Assembly: GCA_043101845.1 (NCBI GenBank) | Contig: JBICHN010000011.1 | Coordinates: forward strand, 1,364,001-1,428,000 | Direction of reading: 5' to 3' | DNA from: JBICHN01 sp043101845 | GTDB lineage: Bacteria > Planctomycetota > Phycisphaerae > Phycisphaerales > UBA5793 | DNA length: 64,000 bases | In this document: positions 25,804 through 34,023 of the stretch, piece by piece | How the letters are laid out: every line of letters begins with the position of its first letter | Numbering within the stretch: the stretch's first letter is position 1 | The notes under the pieces: model-generated | Told to the model about the DNA's origin: nothing | Database searches by the model: none | What the model saw: the letters and a program-made list of their open reading frames with translations, nothing else | Translations under genes and position numbers: made by a program

Positions 25804-27417
25804 CTAGGCCGCCGTCATCGCGGCTTCCTGTTCCACTCGAACTCGACGAGGAGGATCCGACTCCAGGTCGGTGTCGACGAGGTCATCCCACTTCAGACAG
25901 TCTCCGTCCCGGCGCGCTACGAAGAGCAGATCGTTGTGCACACCGATGTCATTCGGATTGATGGCGAGCGAGAATCCGCCCACGGCCATAAACTGCTGAA
26001 GAATTTCATTTGGCAGATAGCGATGGGTCGCGTTCGTCGGCGCCTCCTCCAAAGGTCGTTTCCGTTGGCTGATGACCACCACGGCGCCGTTTGGTTGAAG
26101 CACGCGATTCGCTTCGCGGAGCAACCGGACCGGATTCGGATGACGCTCGAGTTCATCGACGATGAGCAGCATCGCCACGGACTGATCATCGAATGGCAGT
26201 CGCTCACCGTCGGCTTGATGGATGAATTTTGGTGGCGCCGCAGGGTACTGCTGCGCCGCGGTGGCGGAATTCGCCAGGCGGAGGTGACCCACGCGACGAT
26301 CGACGCCGATGTACGGCACACCCGAGGTCGCGAGCAAATGGCCGAGGAGTCCTGCGCCGCATTGAAACTCGACGACCGGACCGCCCGGCTTGAGCTGACG
26401 GATGAGGTCGATCGCAGCGGCCCGGCGAAAGTCCGCGGCCTGCCGAAACTGGGGTCGGTTCGAATAGCGGCCCCAAGGGCTTTCTTCGAGCGTCGGGGCA
26501 ATGTCTGACTCCATCAGATCTTCGCAGGACTGGGGACCGAACCATCGCGAGTTCCAGAGAAGAGGCGTCCCCGAATAGAGGCGGCGGACGACTTCGAGAT
26601 CCGGCGCCAGCCGATCGAATCCCCATTTTCGATAAAAGGTCTTCCGAGTCTGATCAATCCCGTCGCGCGTGTCCGCAGTCGTCGAGCGGGGCCTGCGTTC
26701 CGAATGGGCGTGGATGTATTCGATGTTTGGTATGGCGATCGTGGACCATCCGGCGAGCCGGGCCCGGAGACCGAAGTCAATCGTCTGGCCGCGGAGGAAG
26801 TCCTCGTCGTACCCGCCCAGCTCTTCCCACACCCTTTTGCGGCAGCAGTAGAAGCATCCCATGACATGGTCGACTTCCATCGCCCGCGTCACGAAATGGC
26901 GGTGCGCTTCCGCCCCGATGTGGGTGTACCCGTTTGGATGGAGGAGCCAGTCTCCGAAAGCATGAATCCTCTCGTTCACCTTGAGTTGCTTTGGACCGAT
27001 CACCCCAAGTCGCGGCGGAGCGGAGTCGAACGCCTCGCACAGGCGGGTGACCCATTGGTCCGTCAGACAGACAATGTCGCCATCAAGCCGGACGAGGAAT
27101 TCACCCCGCGCCGCGGCGCTCAGCTTGTTCGCCGTTATGGAGAGGACGCCGCAGTGTGGAGCCTCCATCAGTCGCAGGAACGGACGATCATCACGCCACC
27201 GTCGACTCTCCGCCCAATCACGGAGCGTGTCAATCGAGTCATCCGTCGAACCGTCGTCAAATGCGAGCACCTCGAATGGCGTCGGATCGTCCGCGAGCGT
27301 CCGATCGAGCGACATGAGTAGGTCGAGAATGAAGTCCCGTCGGCCATCGCGCGAACTCGCGCGGCCGTTGTTGTAGTTCGGGATGAGAATCGAGACGCGG
27401 GGGGTTGAGGAAGGCAT
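25804..27417 (-). CDS. GT2 glycosyltransferase fused to a methyltransferase
   Basis: 537 residues from ATG 27417. Residues 1-250: GT-A family 2 glycosyltransferase, with VSILIPNYNN, AFDDGSTDDS, the metal-binding DGD in FLVRLDGDIV and GGYDEDFLRGQTIDFGLRARL, as in cell-surface polysaccharide transferases. Residues 330-520: SAM methyltransferase-like domain with VVEFQCGAGLLGHLLA (motif I, with Q-C in place of D-x-G), FDDQSVAMLLIVDELERHPNPVRLLREANRVLQPNG. The two activities could add and methylate a sugar on one glycan. Confidence 0.82.
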   Translation of the reverse strand: MPSSTPRVSILIPNYNNGRASSRDGRRDFILDLLMSLDRTLADDPTPFEVLAFDDGSTDDSIDTLRDWAESRRWRDDRPFLRLMEAPHCGVLSITANKLSAAARGEFLVRLDGDIVCLTDQWVTRLCEAFDSAPPRLGVIGPKQLKVNERIHAFGDWLLHPNGYTHIGAEAHRHFVTRAMEVDHVMGCFYCCRKRVWEELGGYDEDFLRGQTIDFGLRARLAGWSTIAIPNIEYIHAHSERRPRSTTADTRDGIDQTRKTFYRKWGFDRLAPDLEVVRRLYSGTPLLWNSRWFGPQSCEDLMESDIAPTLEESPWGRYSNRPQFRQAADFRRAAAIDLIRQLKPGGPVVEFQCGAGLLGHLLATSGVPYIGVDRRVGHLRLANSATAAQQYPAAPPKFIHQADGERLPFDDQSVAMLLIVDELERHPNPVRLLREANRVLQPNGAVVVISQRKRPLEEAPTNATHRYLPNEILQQFMAVGGFSLAINPNDIGVHNDLLFVARRDGDCLKWDDLVDTDLESDPPRRVRVEQEAAMTAA

Positions 27418-27465
27418 GCCCTCGTTATCGGCCGATCCCGCGGGAGGCCGACAACGATTCGGCAA

Positions 27466-28662
27466 TCACACCGAAGGGTCGACGGGAAGGGTTTCGACGA
27501 CCTCGAGACCGAACGCGCGCAGATTCGTCATCCGGCGGGGGTTGTTCGTCATGATGCGCAGATTCGTCAGCCCGAGATCGCGAAGGATCTGGCCGCCGAT
27601 GCCGAAGTCTCGTTGATCCATCGGGAGCGCGGCGCTGCCCACCCCGCCGGCGCTCCGGAGGTCGGGTTGATTCGCATCGCGCGGTCCACCCTCGCGAAGC
27701 GTCTGTAACCGGCCGAGAAGGCCCTCGCCGACTCCGGATGGCCGAAGATAGATAAAGGCGCCTCGACCCTCGCGTTGAATCATCTCGAGTGACCGTGCGA
27801 GCGTGCGATTCGTCGGCTGAGAGCGGTCGCCGAAGATGTCCCCGAGCAGATTGCGACGATGGACCCGAACGAGCACCGGATCAGAATGTTCGATGGGATG
27901 TCCCGCCGGATCGAGATCTCCAATCCCACCGAGCGTGAGGGCGATGTGCGGAAGCGGGTCGACGAGGCTGTCGTAGGCGATCAGATTGAACGCGCCGAAG
28001 TCGGTTTCGACCTGGGTGCCACCTTGCGGTTCAATGCGATGGATGAGCCGCTCGCGCTCGAGCCGATGATGAATGATCTGTTCGACCGAGCAGATTTTGA
28101 GGTCGTGCGTCTTCGCGAACTCAACGAGTTCCGGCATTCGGGCCATCTCGCCATCCGGCCGGCTGATCTCGCTGATCACGGCCGCGGCGCGGAGTCCCGA
28201 CAGGCGCATGAGGTCAACCGACCCCTCCGTCTGCCCGGTCCGCACGAGCACACCGCCATCCCGAGCCCGGAGCGGTACGAGGTGGCCGGGCCGAACGAGA
28301 TCGTCAGGCTGAGCGTCGGGTGACGCGATAAGGCGCGCCGTCTTGGCACGATCGGAGGCGGAAATCCCCGTACCCACCCCGTGCTTGGGGTGACCGTCCA
28401 CGGAGACCGCCATCGCGGTCCCTCGCAGCGCCGTATTGAGCGAAGTCTGCGGATGGAGATCGAGACGATCGCAGTCAGCGCCGGACAAGGCGACACAGAG
28501 GTAGCCCGGCGTATGTTTCGTCATGAAGTTGATCTGTTGCGGCGTAATGAGTTCGGCGGCCGCGACAAGATCACCCTCATTTTCGCGGTCTTCGTCGTCG
28601 ACGAGGATGACCATCTTTCCGCGCTTCAGATCTTCGAGTATCTCGGGGATTGGGGCGAGCAT
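27466..28662 (-). CDS. ribBA: RibBA-like: intact DHBP-synthase region, degenerate GTP cyclohydrolase II region
   Basis: 398 residues from ATG 28662 (a GTG at 28695 would overlap the upstream gene). Residues 1-195 are 3,4-dihydroxy-2-butanone-4-phosphate synthase: DDEDRENEGD, GVGTGISASDR, RPGHLVPLRA; the usual GHTEA is GQTEG. The C-terminal half aligns with GTP cyclohydrolase II at VRVHRRNLLGDIFG and LRIMTNNPRRM, but the zinc cysteines (normally HSECLTGD and LRCDC) are all absent and HRQEGRGIGL reads LRPSGVGEGL. The GTP cyclohydrolase half is therefore probably inactive, as reported for RibBX-type hybrids. The riboflavin role of the first half is likely. Confidence 0.85.
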   Translation of the reverse strand: MLAPIPEILEDLKRGKMVILVDDEDRENEGDLVAAAELITPQQINFMTKHTPGYLCVALSGADCDRLDLHPQTSLNTALRGTAMAVSVDGHPKHGVGTGISASDRAKTARLIASPDAQPDDLVRPGHLVPLRARDGGVLVRTGQTEGSVDLMRLSGLRAAAVISEISRPDGEMARMPELVEFAKTHDLKICSVEQIIHHRLERERLIHRIEPQGGTQVETDFGAFNLIAYDSLVDPLPHIALTLGGIGDLDPAGHPIEHSDPVLVRVHRRNLLGDIFGDRSQPTNRTLARSLEMIQREGRGAFIYLRPSGVGEGLLGRLQTLREGGPRDANQPDLRSAGGVGSAALPMDQRDFGIGGQILRDLGLTNLRIMTNNPRRMTNLRAFGLEVVETLPVDPSV

Positions 28663-28687
28663 GATGGCCGCATGATAGGGGACGCCA

Positions 28688-29884
28688 TCAAACACGGACG
28701 GACGATTCGGCGCCGATTCGACCTGAAATGGCGATGCGCGCGGCCGTCACCGGCGACGCCGTGAACACACGCGCCTGCCGTTGAGTCGACACATTCGCGA
28801 CCGCCGTCGCGACGACGGTGAGCGGGCGATCGGCGTCCAGTCCGGCGCCCGCCGCATCCGCGAGAGCATTGACACAGCCGGCGCATCCGGGAAGCGCCAG
28901 GTCACATCCAGCGGACTCGAAGACCTCGGCAAGCGTTGGGCCGTCCGATCCATGCAGTCGTTCCGTCGTAAGCCGCTCGTGATCCACGGGAGTAGCCGGA
29001 GAAATGGCGGTCGGGATCGCGACACGCCGTCCCGCCAGCGCCTCGGCGGCGATCCGCAGGTCGGGGGTCCCGCCGGTGGTGCACGATCCGATGTATACGC
29101 GATCGACCGGCGCCGCCGGAGCAGCCGACGCCCGAACCGCCGACCTCCGGTCGAATCCCAGCATCGGCTCAAGTGACGAAAGCTCAATCGAGGCGACATC
29201 ATGGTCGACCACGGGCTGAGTCGACTCACCGATCGTGACACCGGCGGCGACCGACTCGCGAATGAGAAGCGCCGCAAGTGTGGGAACCGGGTTCGGCGTC
29301 GCCGCCGCAGCATCGAGCGCCAAATCGACCCAGGCGCCGGGACGAATCTGCGACCGAAGCAGGATCGCCAGGTCGTGAGCGGTCGTGCCGATCGGCCACG
29401 GACCGCGGGCGGCGAATCGCTGCACAGGAGGTCGACTCCACCAGACGACGCCGGTCGCGAGCGCGCACGCAAGATCGAGCGGCGTGACCCGGACGGGCGC
29501 GCCGCCCTGTGCGGTGATTTCCGACCGGTGGGACCCGCCGGTCACGATCACCTGTCCCGGTTCGCTGAGCCTCTCGATGGCGCAGGCGTCGAGACATCCT
29601 CCGGGCGCGTGCACGAAATGAATGGATCGCGACGCGGCGAAGGCCTGAAGAGCCTCATGCGTACGCCGCCGCGCGTCCCACGCGGACTCGATCTCCACGG
29701 TTGAGACGATGGTAATCTTGTCCGGGTCGGCGACCGGGCCTGTCGGTCCGAAGCATCGCGCGAATTCGCGCAGCGTCGCGGCGCCGGACTGGTCATCGAG
29801 TACGATCCGGTCGGGACGGAGCCAGGCGGCGGGAAGCGGCGAATCGAGCGGACGATCTTGAAGGACTGACCAGGCGGAGTTCAT
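28688..29884 (-). CDS. Divergent aconitase-superfamily large subunit (LeuC-like)
   Basis: 398 residues, about 70 shorter than LeuC. The C-terminal half matches LeuC well: VYIGSCTTGGTPDLRIAAEALAGR (LeuC: IGSCTN...DLR.AA...GR) and the double-Cys LPGCAGC for the [4Fe-4S] cluster, so all three cluster cysteines are present. Missing: the N-terminal VPHD/DH motif, GDSHT (here GGSHR) and the NFEGRQG loop (here ANVSTQR). Cluster binding is plausible; normal isopropylmalate dehydration is not. A matching small subunit lies at 41873-42436. It ends inside the RibBA-like start region (8-base overlap with its alternative GTG). Confidence 0.7.
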   Translation of the reverse strand: MNSAWSVLQDRPLDSPLPAAWLRPDRIVLDDQSGAATLREFARCFGPTGPVADPDKITIVSTVEIESAWDARRRTHEALQAFAASRSIHFVHAPGGCLDACAIERLSEPGQVIVTGGSHRSEITAQGGAPVRVTPLDLACALATGVVWWSRPPVQRFAARGPWPIGTTAHDLAILLRSQIRPGAWVDLALDAAAATPNPVPTLAALLIRESVAAGVTIGESTQPVVDHDVASIELSSLEPMLGFDRRSAVRASAAPAAPVDRVYIGSCTTGGTPDLRIAAEALAGRRVAIPTAISPATPVDHERLTTERLHGSDGPTLAEVFESAGCDLALPGCAGCVNALADAAGAGLDADRPLTVVATAVANVSTQRQARVFTASPVTAARIAISGRIGAESSVRV

Positions 29885-29916
29885 CGGTCGATTCTAACCG
29901 CGCCGGGATTGAAGCC

Positions 29917-29951
29917 ACGAGCCTCGACACGAAGTTCGCATCGAGGCTCGT
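29917..29951. terminator. Long inverted repeat between prkA and the LeuC-like gene
   Basis: Perfect 11-base arms ACGAGCCTCGA (29917-29927) and TCGAGGCTCGT (29941-29951), 13-base loop. It lies in the 93-base gap after the prkA stop (29978) on the minus strand. There is no T run beyond the stem, so it is a stabilising or imperfect terminator hairpin rather than a textbook one. Confidence 0.45.
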
Positions 29952-29977
29952 TGATTCTGCCATCACAGCCGTTCGTT

Positions 29978-32056
29978 TCAATCGCCCTTCGCGTCGCCTC
30001 GCGCGAAGATGCTCGCCACATAGTTGAGCACATCGGTCGCGGACTGCTCGTTGTAGCCGAACTGCTTGATCATCCGCTGCTTCACGACATCGATCTTCGC
30101 CTGCGTCTCATCATCAACCACGCTCGAGACGAGGTTCTTGAGCTTGATCGTGTCCCGCTGATCTTCGAACAGCTTGAGCTCGAGCGCCTTGTACAGGCGG
30201 GCGTTCGTGTTGTACTCGAACTTCTTTCCGTCGAGTGAGAGCGCGCCGATGTAGTTCATGATCTCCTGTCGGAAGTCATCCTTGCGGCTCTCCGGAATAT
30301 CGATTTTCTCTTCGATCGAGCGCATGAGCCGTTCATCCGGCTCTTCGTCGCGGCCGGTGTACTTGTTCTTGACCTTTTCCTTCTGCGTGTAGGCCCGAAC
30401 ATTCTCGAGGTAATTGGCGCAGAGCCGTTTTATCGCTTCTTCGTCGGCCGAGATTGCGCGCTGCACTTCGCTCTTAATGATGTCCTCGTACTCGTCCTTT
30501 ACCATTGCGAGCAACTCGCGGTACCGCTTCTTCGTGTCCTCGTCAGTCAGCAGGGAGTGATGATCAAGCCCGGACTCAAGTGCGTTCATGACCATGAACG
30601 GACTGATCGTCCGTTCCTTGATCGCCTGGGCGGAGACGAGGGTGTTCGAAATCTTGTCCTGAATGTACCTCGGGCTGATGCCGATCATGCCTTCCCGCAT
30701 CGCTTCTTCGAGAAGCTCCCGAACAGAGTCTTCGGTATAGCCGGAGATGGCCTTGCCGTTGTAGAGCTTCATCTTCTGCATCAGCGTAAGGCCGGACTTC
30801 TTCGGCTCCTCGAGTCGCGTGAGGACCGCCCACATCGCGGCGACCTCGATCGTGTGGGGAGCAATGTGAATCTGCTTCACTCGATGCGGCCCGAAGTCCT
30901 TCTGGTAGATCTTGATCTCGTCGTCGAGGCGGATGTTGTACGGGATATCGATCTTGATGGTGCGGTCGCGGAAGGCCTCCATGAGTTCATTGCTCTGGAG
31001 TTTCTTGTACTCGGGTTCGTTCGTGTGTCCGAGGATGACCTCGTCAATGTGCGTCTGGGCGAACTTCTTCGGCTTGATCATGTGCTCCTGCGAAGCGCCG
31101 AGCAGATCGTAGAGAAACGCAACATCGAGCTTGAGGACTTCGATGAACTCGATGATGCCGCGGTTCGCGACATTGAATTCGCCGTCGAAGTTGAATGCGC
31201 GCGGGTCCGAGTCCGATCCGAACTGCGCGATCTTCCGGTAGTTGATGTCACCCGTCAGTTCGGTCGAATCCTGGTTCTTCTCGTCCTTCGGCTGGAAGGT
31301 GCCCACGCCGATTCGATCTTTCTCGGAGACGATGATCCGGCGCGTGCGCACATGCGACATGACCTGTCGCCAGTCGCCGTCGTAGTGCCGCATGAGGTCT
31401 TCGAACACCCGACGGCAGAATGGACAGAGATCTCCTTCGAGATGAATCGAGCCGGAGCCGCTGCGCTCCCGGTACTGCTCATTGAGTCGGCTGACCAGAT
31501 CCGCCCGCGCTTCACGGGGGACGAGTCGGAGCGGTTCTTCGTGCATGGGACACGGGAACCGATGATGACACTCGCCATCGGCCTCGGCTCTTTCGTTGAG
31601 CATCCAGTCAAAGCTGTAAAGCGCGCCGACGTCACTTCGTGAATAGTGTTCGAGACCCTTCTTCAGGAGTCGCGCGATGGTCGACTTACTCGAACCGACC
31701 GGACCGTGCAGGAGGAGAATGCGACGATCCGTTCCGTACCCTTCGGAAGCCGACCGGAGGACATCCACGAGTTGCATGAGCTTCTCATCGAGACCGAAGA
31801 TGGCGTCCTGACCCTCACCCATCGGGTCGGAGAAGAAGTGGTAGCGCACGCGATCGCGCTTGAACGCGCGATAGTTCTCGTGGCCGTACGACATGATCAT
31901 GTCGTACACGCGCTGGTAAGCGTTTCGCACCACCTCAGGCCTTTGAATCGCGAGATCGAGATAGTCGTCGAACGAGCCTTCCCAGTGATGCTCCTGGAAG
32001 CGCTCGCGATTCACGCGCGAATCGATGAGTTGAAGAATGTCGTCGCGGCTGGTCAT
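29978..32056 (-). CDS. prkA: PrkA-family serine protein kinase
   Basis: 692 residues, the family's usual length. N-terminal AAA-type domain with Walker A GPVGSSKST, an acidic FSDPMGEGQDAIFGLDE start typical of PrkA, a zinc-like Cys cluster region (CHHRFPCP, CPFC) and a C-terminal helical kinase region. PrkA/YeaG kinases act in stationary phase, nitrogen or carbon stress. GAGAGG lies upstream of the ATG. Usually found with a DUF444 (YeaH) and SpoVR gene; neither is adjacent here, so the partners may be elsewhere. Confidence 0.93.
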   Translation of the reverse strand: MTSRDDILQLIDSRVNRERFQEHHWEGSFDDYLDLAIQRPEVVRNAYQRVYDMIMSYGHENYRAFKRDRVRYHFFSDPMGEGQDAIFGLDEKLMQLVDVLRSASEGYGTDRRILLLHGPVGSSKSTIARLLKKGLEHYSRSDVGALYSFDWMLNERAEADGECHHRFPCPMHEEPLRLVPREARADLVSRLNEQYRERSGSGSIHLEGDLCPFCRRVFEDLMRHYDGDWRQVMSHVRTRRIIVSEKDRIGVGTFQPKDEKNQDSTELTGDINYRKIAQFGSDSDPRAFNFDGEFNVANRGIIEFIEVLKLDVAFLYDLLGASQEHMIKPKKFAQTHIDEVILGHTNEPEYKKLQSNELMEAFRDRTIKIDIPYNIRLDDEIKIYQKDFGPHRVKQIHIAPHTIEVAAMWAVLTRLEEPKKSGLTLMQKMKLYNGKAISGYTEDSVRELLEEAMREGMIGISPRYIQDKISNTLVSAQAIKERTISPFMVMNALESGLDHHSLLTDEDTKKRYRELLAMVKDEYEDIIKSEVQRAISADEEAIKRLCANYLENVRAYTQKEKVKNKYTGRDEEPDERLMRSIEEKIDIPESRKDDFRQEIMNYIGALSLDGKKFEYNTNARLYKALELKLFEDQRDTIKLKNLVSSVVDDETQAKIDVVKQRMIKQFGYNEQSATDVLNYVASIFARGDAKGD

Positions 32057-32178
32057 CCGTGATCCTCTCTCACCGAAGTTCGAGACCGCCCGTCGCTATG
32101 GGGGCGAGACCATCGGGCCTTCCGGGCGCGCCATCCTCGGCGAAGGTCGACACCAGCGTTAGCCGATGACGATGCGGC
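32057..32178. other. Gap between prkA start and a possible small gene
   Basis: Together with the doubtful small ORF at 32179-32403 this stretch covers 345 bases between the prkA and trmB starts. It should contain the prkA promoter, since prkA is read leftwards from 32056. I see no hairpin, riboswitch or repeat in it. Confidence 0.4.
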
Positions 32179-32403
32179 TCAGCGTGAGACGAGTCGGATC
32201 ACCATGCGAGATTCCCACACCAGCGGTCTATTCGTGATGCGCGCGCCTGCGGTTTCGGCTCGTCCCAACATCCAGTATCGGTCGTTCGGACAATCCGAGC
32301 CAGCGCCCATTCCCTCGAAATTACGAGGCGGCGTGTCCTGATCGATCCAGACCGTCTCGCCGAATGTGAGTCGTTCCCGGAGTGCGCTATCATCGTGTTC
32401 CAT
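32179..32403 (-). CDS. Small hypothetical protein, doubtful
   Basis: 74 codons from an ATG at 32403 that overlaps the trmB start as CATG (each strand's ATG shares the central AT). The peptide is not low complexity (DCPNDRYWMLGRAETAG, then RPLVWESRMVIRLVSR) and could be a genuine small beta-strand protein or a remnant, but no ribosome site is obvious. It lies between two certain genes. Confidence 0.3.
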   Translation of the reverse strand: MEHDDSALRERLTFGETVWIDQDTPPRNFEGMGAGSDCPNDRYWMLGRAETAGARITNRPLVWESRMVIRLVSR

Positions 32404-33064
32404 GAGCTTCGGACTTGCGAGAGGACGCACCCTTGATACCGGCGAAATCGGCCTTGCCCAGGCGGATCTCCCGGAATTCGACGAACAGCCGGTAATCGAT
32501 CCGCGGGCGTGGTTCGGATCGGCGCGTCAGCACGCGCCGTTCGAACTCGAGATTGGTTCCGGAAAAGGCACTTTTCTCGTACAACAGGCCGTCCTTCAGC
32601 CGGACACGAACTTTCTCGGCGTCGAGTGGGCCGGCGAGTTTTATCGGTACGCCGCCGATCGAGTTCGACGCCGCGGCCTCGAGAATGTCCGCCTGCTGCA
32701 CACGGACGCGATCGAGTTTCTTACACACCGGGCGCCCGCGGAGATCTGCCGCACGATTCATCTCTACTTTCCGGACCCGTGGCCCAAGAAGCGACATCAC
32801 AAGCGCCGTTCGGTTCAGGACGCGACCCTTCCCGTGTTTTACCGGGCGCTGCGCCCCGGTGGCGAACTTCGGATCGTGACCGATCACGATGACTACTGGG
32901 CGTGGATCGATGAGCGCCTTGCGCGTGCGTCGGCGCTCTTCGAGCGACTGCCCTTCGATCGTCCTGAGTCGGCGGGTGATGAGGAGGTCGTGGGGACGAA
33001 CTTCGAGCGCAAGTACCGTCGCGAGGGGCGACCATTCCACGCAGTGACTCTGCGACGGCGGTGA
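32402..33064 (+). CDS. trmB: tRNA (guanine-N7)-methyltransferase
   Basis: 220 residues. SAM-binding motif FELEIGSGKGTFL, FLGVEWAGEFYRYAADRVRR, and the family signature LYFPDPWPKKRHHKRR, then TDHDDYWAWI and the closing TNFERKYRREGRPFH identify TrmB, which makes m7G46 in tRNA. Full length. The ATG at 32402 was chosen from the homology start; no strong ribosome site. Convergent with the diadenylate cyclase gene, 8 bases apart. Confidence 0.95.
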   Translation: MSFGLARGRTLDTGEIGLAQADLPEFDEQPVIDPRAWFGSARQHAPFELEIGSGKGTFLVQQAVLQPDTNFLGVEWAGEFYRYAADRVRRRGLENVRLLHTDAIEFLTHRAPAEICRTIHLYFPDPWPKKRHHKRRSVQDATLPVFYRALRPGGELRIVTDHDDYWAWIDERLARASALFERLPFDRPESAGDEEVVGTNFERKYRREGRPFHAVTLRRR

Positions 33065-33072
33065 CCCATCCA

Positions 33073-33960
33073 TCAAGGTCGGCGCGCTCGCTCGAATTCC
33101 GTGACGATGCGACCGTTTCGCCAGACACGGACCGCGCCGTCGGACTGGCTGACCGAGATGGCGAGGGCATCGGTCGCCCGCGTGATTCCGGCGGCGGCGG
33201 CGTGCCGGGCGCCGAGGCCCTTCGGAAGGTCTTCGTCCGCAAGCGAGGCGCGCAGGAGCGTTCCCGCCGACACGATGACGCCGTCGCCGCGCACGACCCA
33301 CGCGCCGTCAATCGTTGAGAATTCCTTGATCGTCTCGAGGAGGTCGTCGTCGAGGATGTTGCGCATGTTCTCGGGATAGCCACGGAACGGATTGATAATG
33401 AGCTGCTCCGTAAAGTCGCTCACTTTGTCCGTATCGCCGATGACGAAAATCGCTCCGACCGGACGGCCTTCGCGGCCTTCGCCCGCGAGCGCGAGGGCGA
33501 CGGTCACCACCCGCTGGAAAACGGCCCGCTTGATGACCTTCTTCTTCGCGACTTTCTCCATCATCGAGAGGAGTCCGAGGTCATCATTCACTCGAAGAAC
33601 ATGTATCGTGTCGGCCCGCTCACCCTGCTCGCCGAGCACGAACACGGCGAAGTCATCCTGTTTGAGCAGATCCTGGCTGAGAGCGAGCACCATCGCGAGG
33701 TTGACCTGGCCCGGGCGGTCGAGGTGAACGAGGGGAACATCGAGCGTTGCGGCTTCCGCGGTGTCCGCAAGCTTCTCAGCGCGTTCGGCGTTCTCCGCGC
33801 CGCGCGTGACGATGATCGTTCGACGATCGAGCGCGGGATCGTCCGGAAGCGCGTCGAGCGGCACGACGATTCGGGCGGCGTCGACCGTGTCCGCCAGCTC
33901 CGTCGCCATTTCGAGCAGTTGTTCGGCGATTTCGTTGGAATCGACCATGAGAAGTCCCAT
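33073..33960 (-). CDS. Archaeal DacZ-like diadenylate cyclase
   Basis: 295 residues from ATG 33960 (a GTG at 33978 would add 6). Residues 1-110 are a pyruvate-kinase-C-like Rossmann domain (ARIVVPLDALPDD, then DRRTIIVTRGAENAERAE). Residues 120-295 are a DAC domain: DGA at 218-220 and GLGARHAAAAGITRATDALAI. The second motif is RHA instead of the RHR of bacterial DisA/CdaA. A pyruvate-kinase-like domain plus this RH(A/M) motif is the plan of archaeal DacZ, making c-di-AMP. No DisA DNA-binding domain, no CdaA membrane helices. Confidence 0.82.
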   Translation of the reverse strand: MGLLMVDSNEIAEQLLEMATELADTVDAARIVVPLDALPDDPALDRRTIIVTRGAENAERAEKLADTAEAATLDVPLVHLDRPGQVNLAMVLALSQDLLKQDDFAVFVLGEQGERADTIHVLRVNDDLGLLSMMEKVAKKKVIKRAVFQRVVTVALALAGEGREGRPVGAIFVIGDTDKVSDFTEQLIINPFRGYPENMRNILDDDLLETIKEFSTIDGAWVVRGDGVIVSAGTLLRASLADEDLPKGLGARHAAAAGITRATDALAISVSQSDGAVRVWRNGRIVTEFERARRP

Positions 33961-34023
33961 CCTAGGATTCGTCGCCACGAGCGTAGGCCATGAGACGAAC
34001 TCTCAGATTGAGGAGTGGATTCG

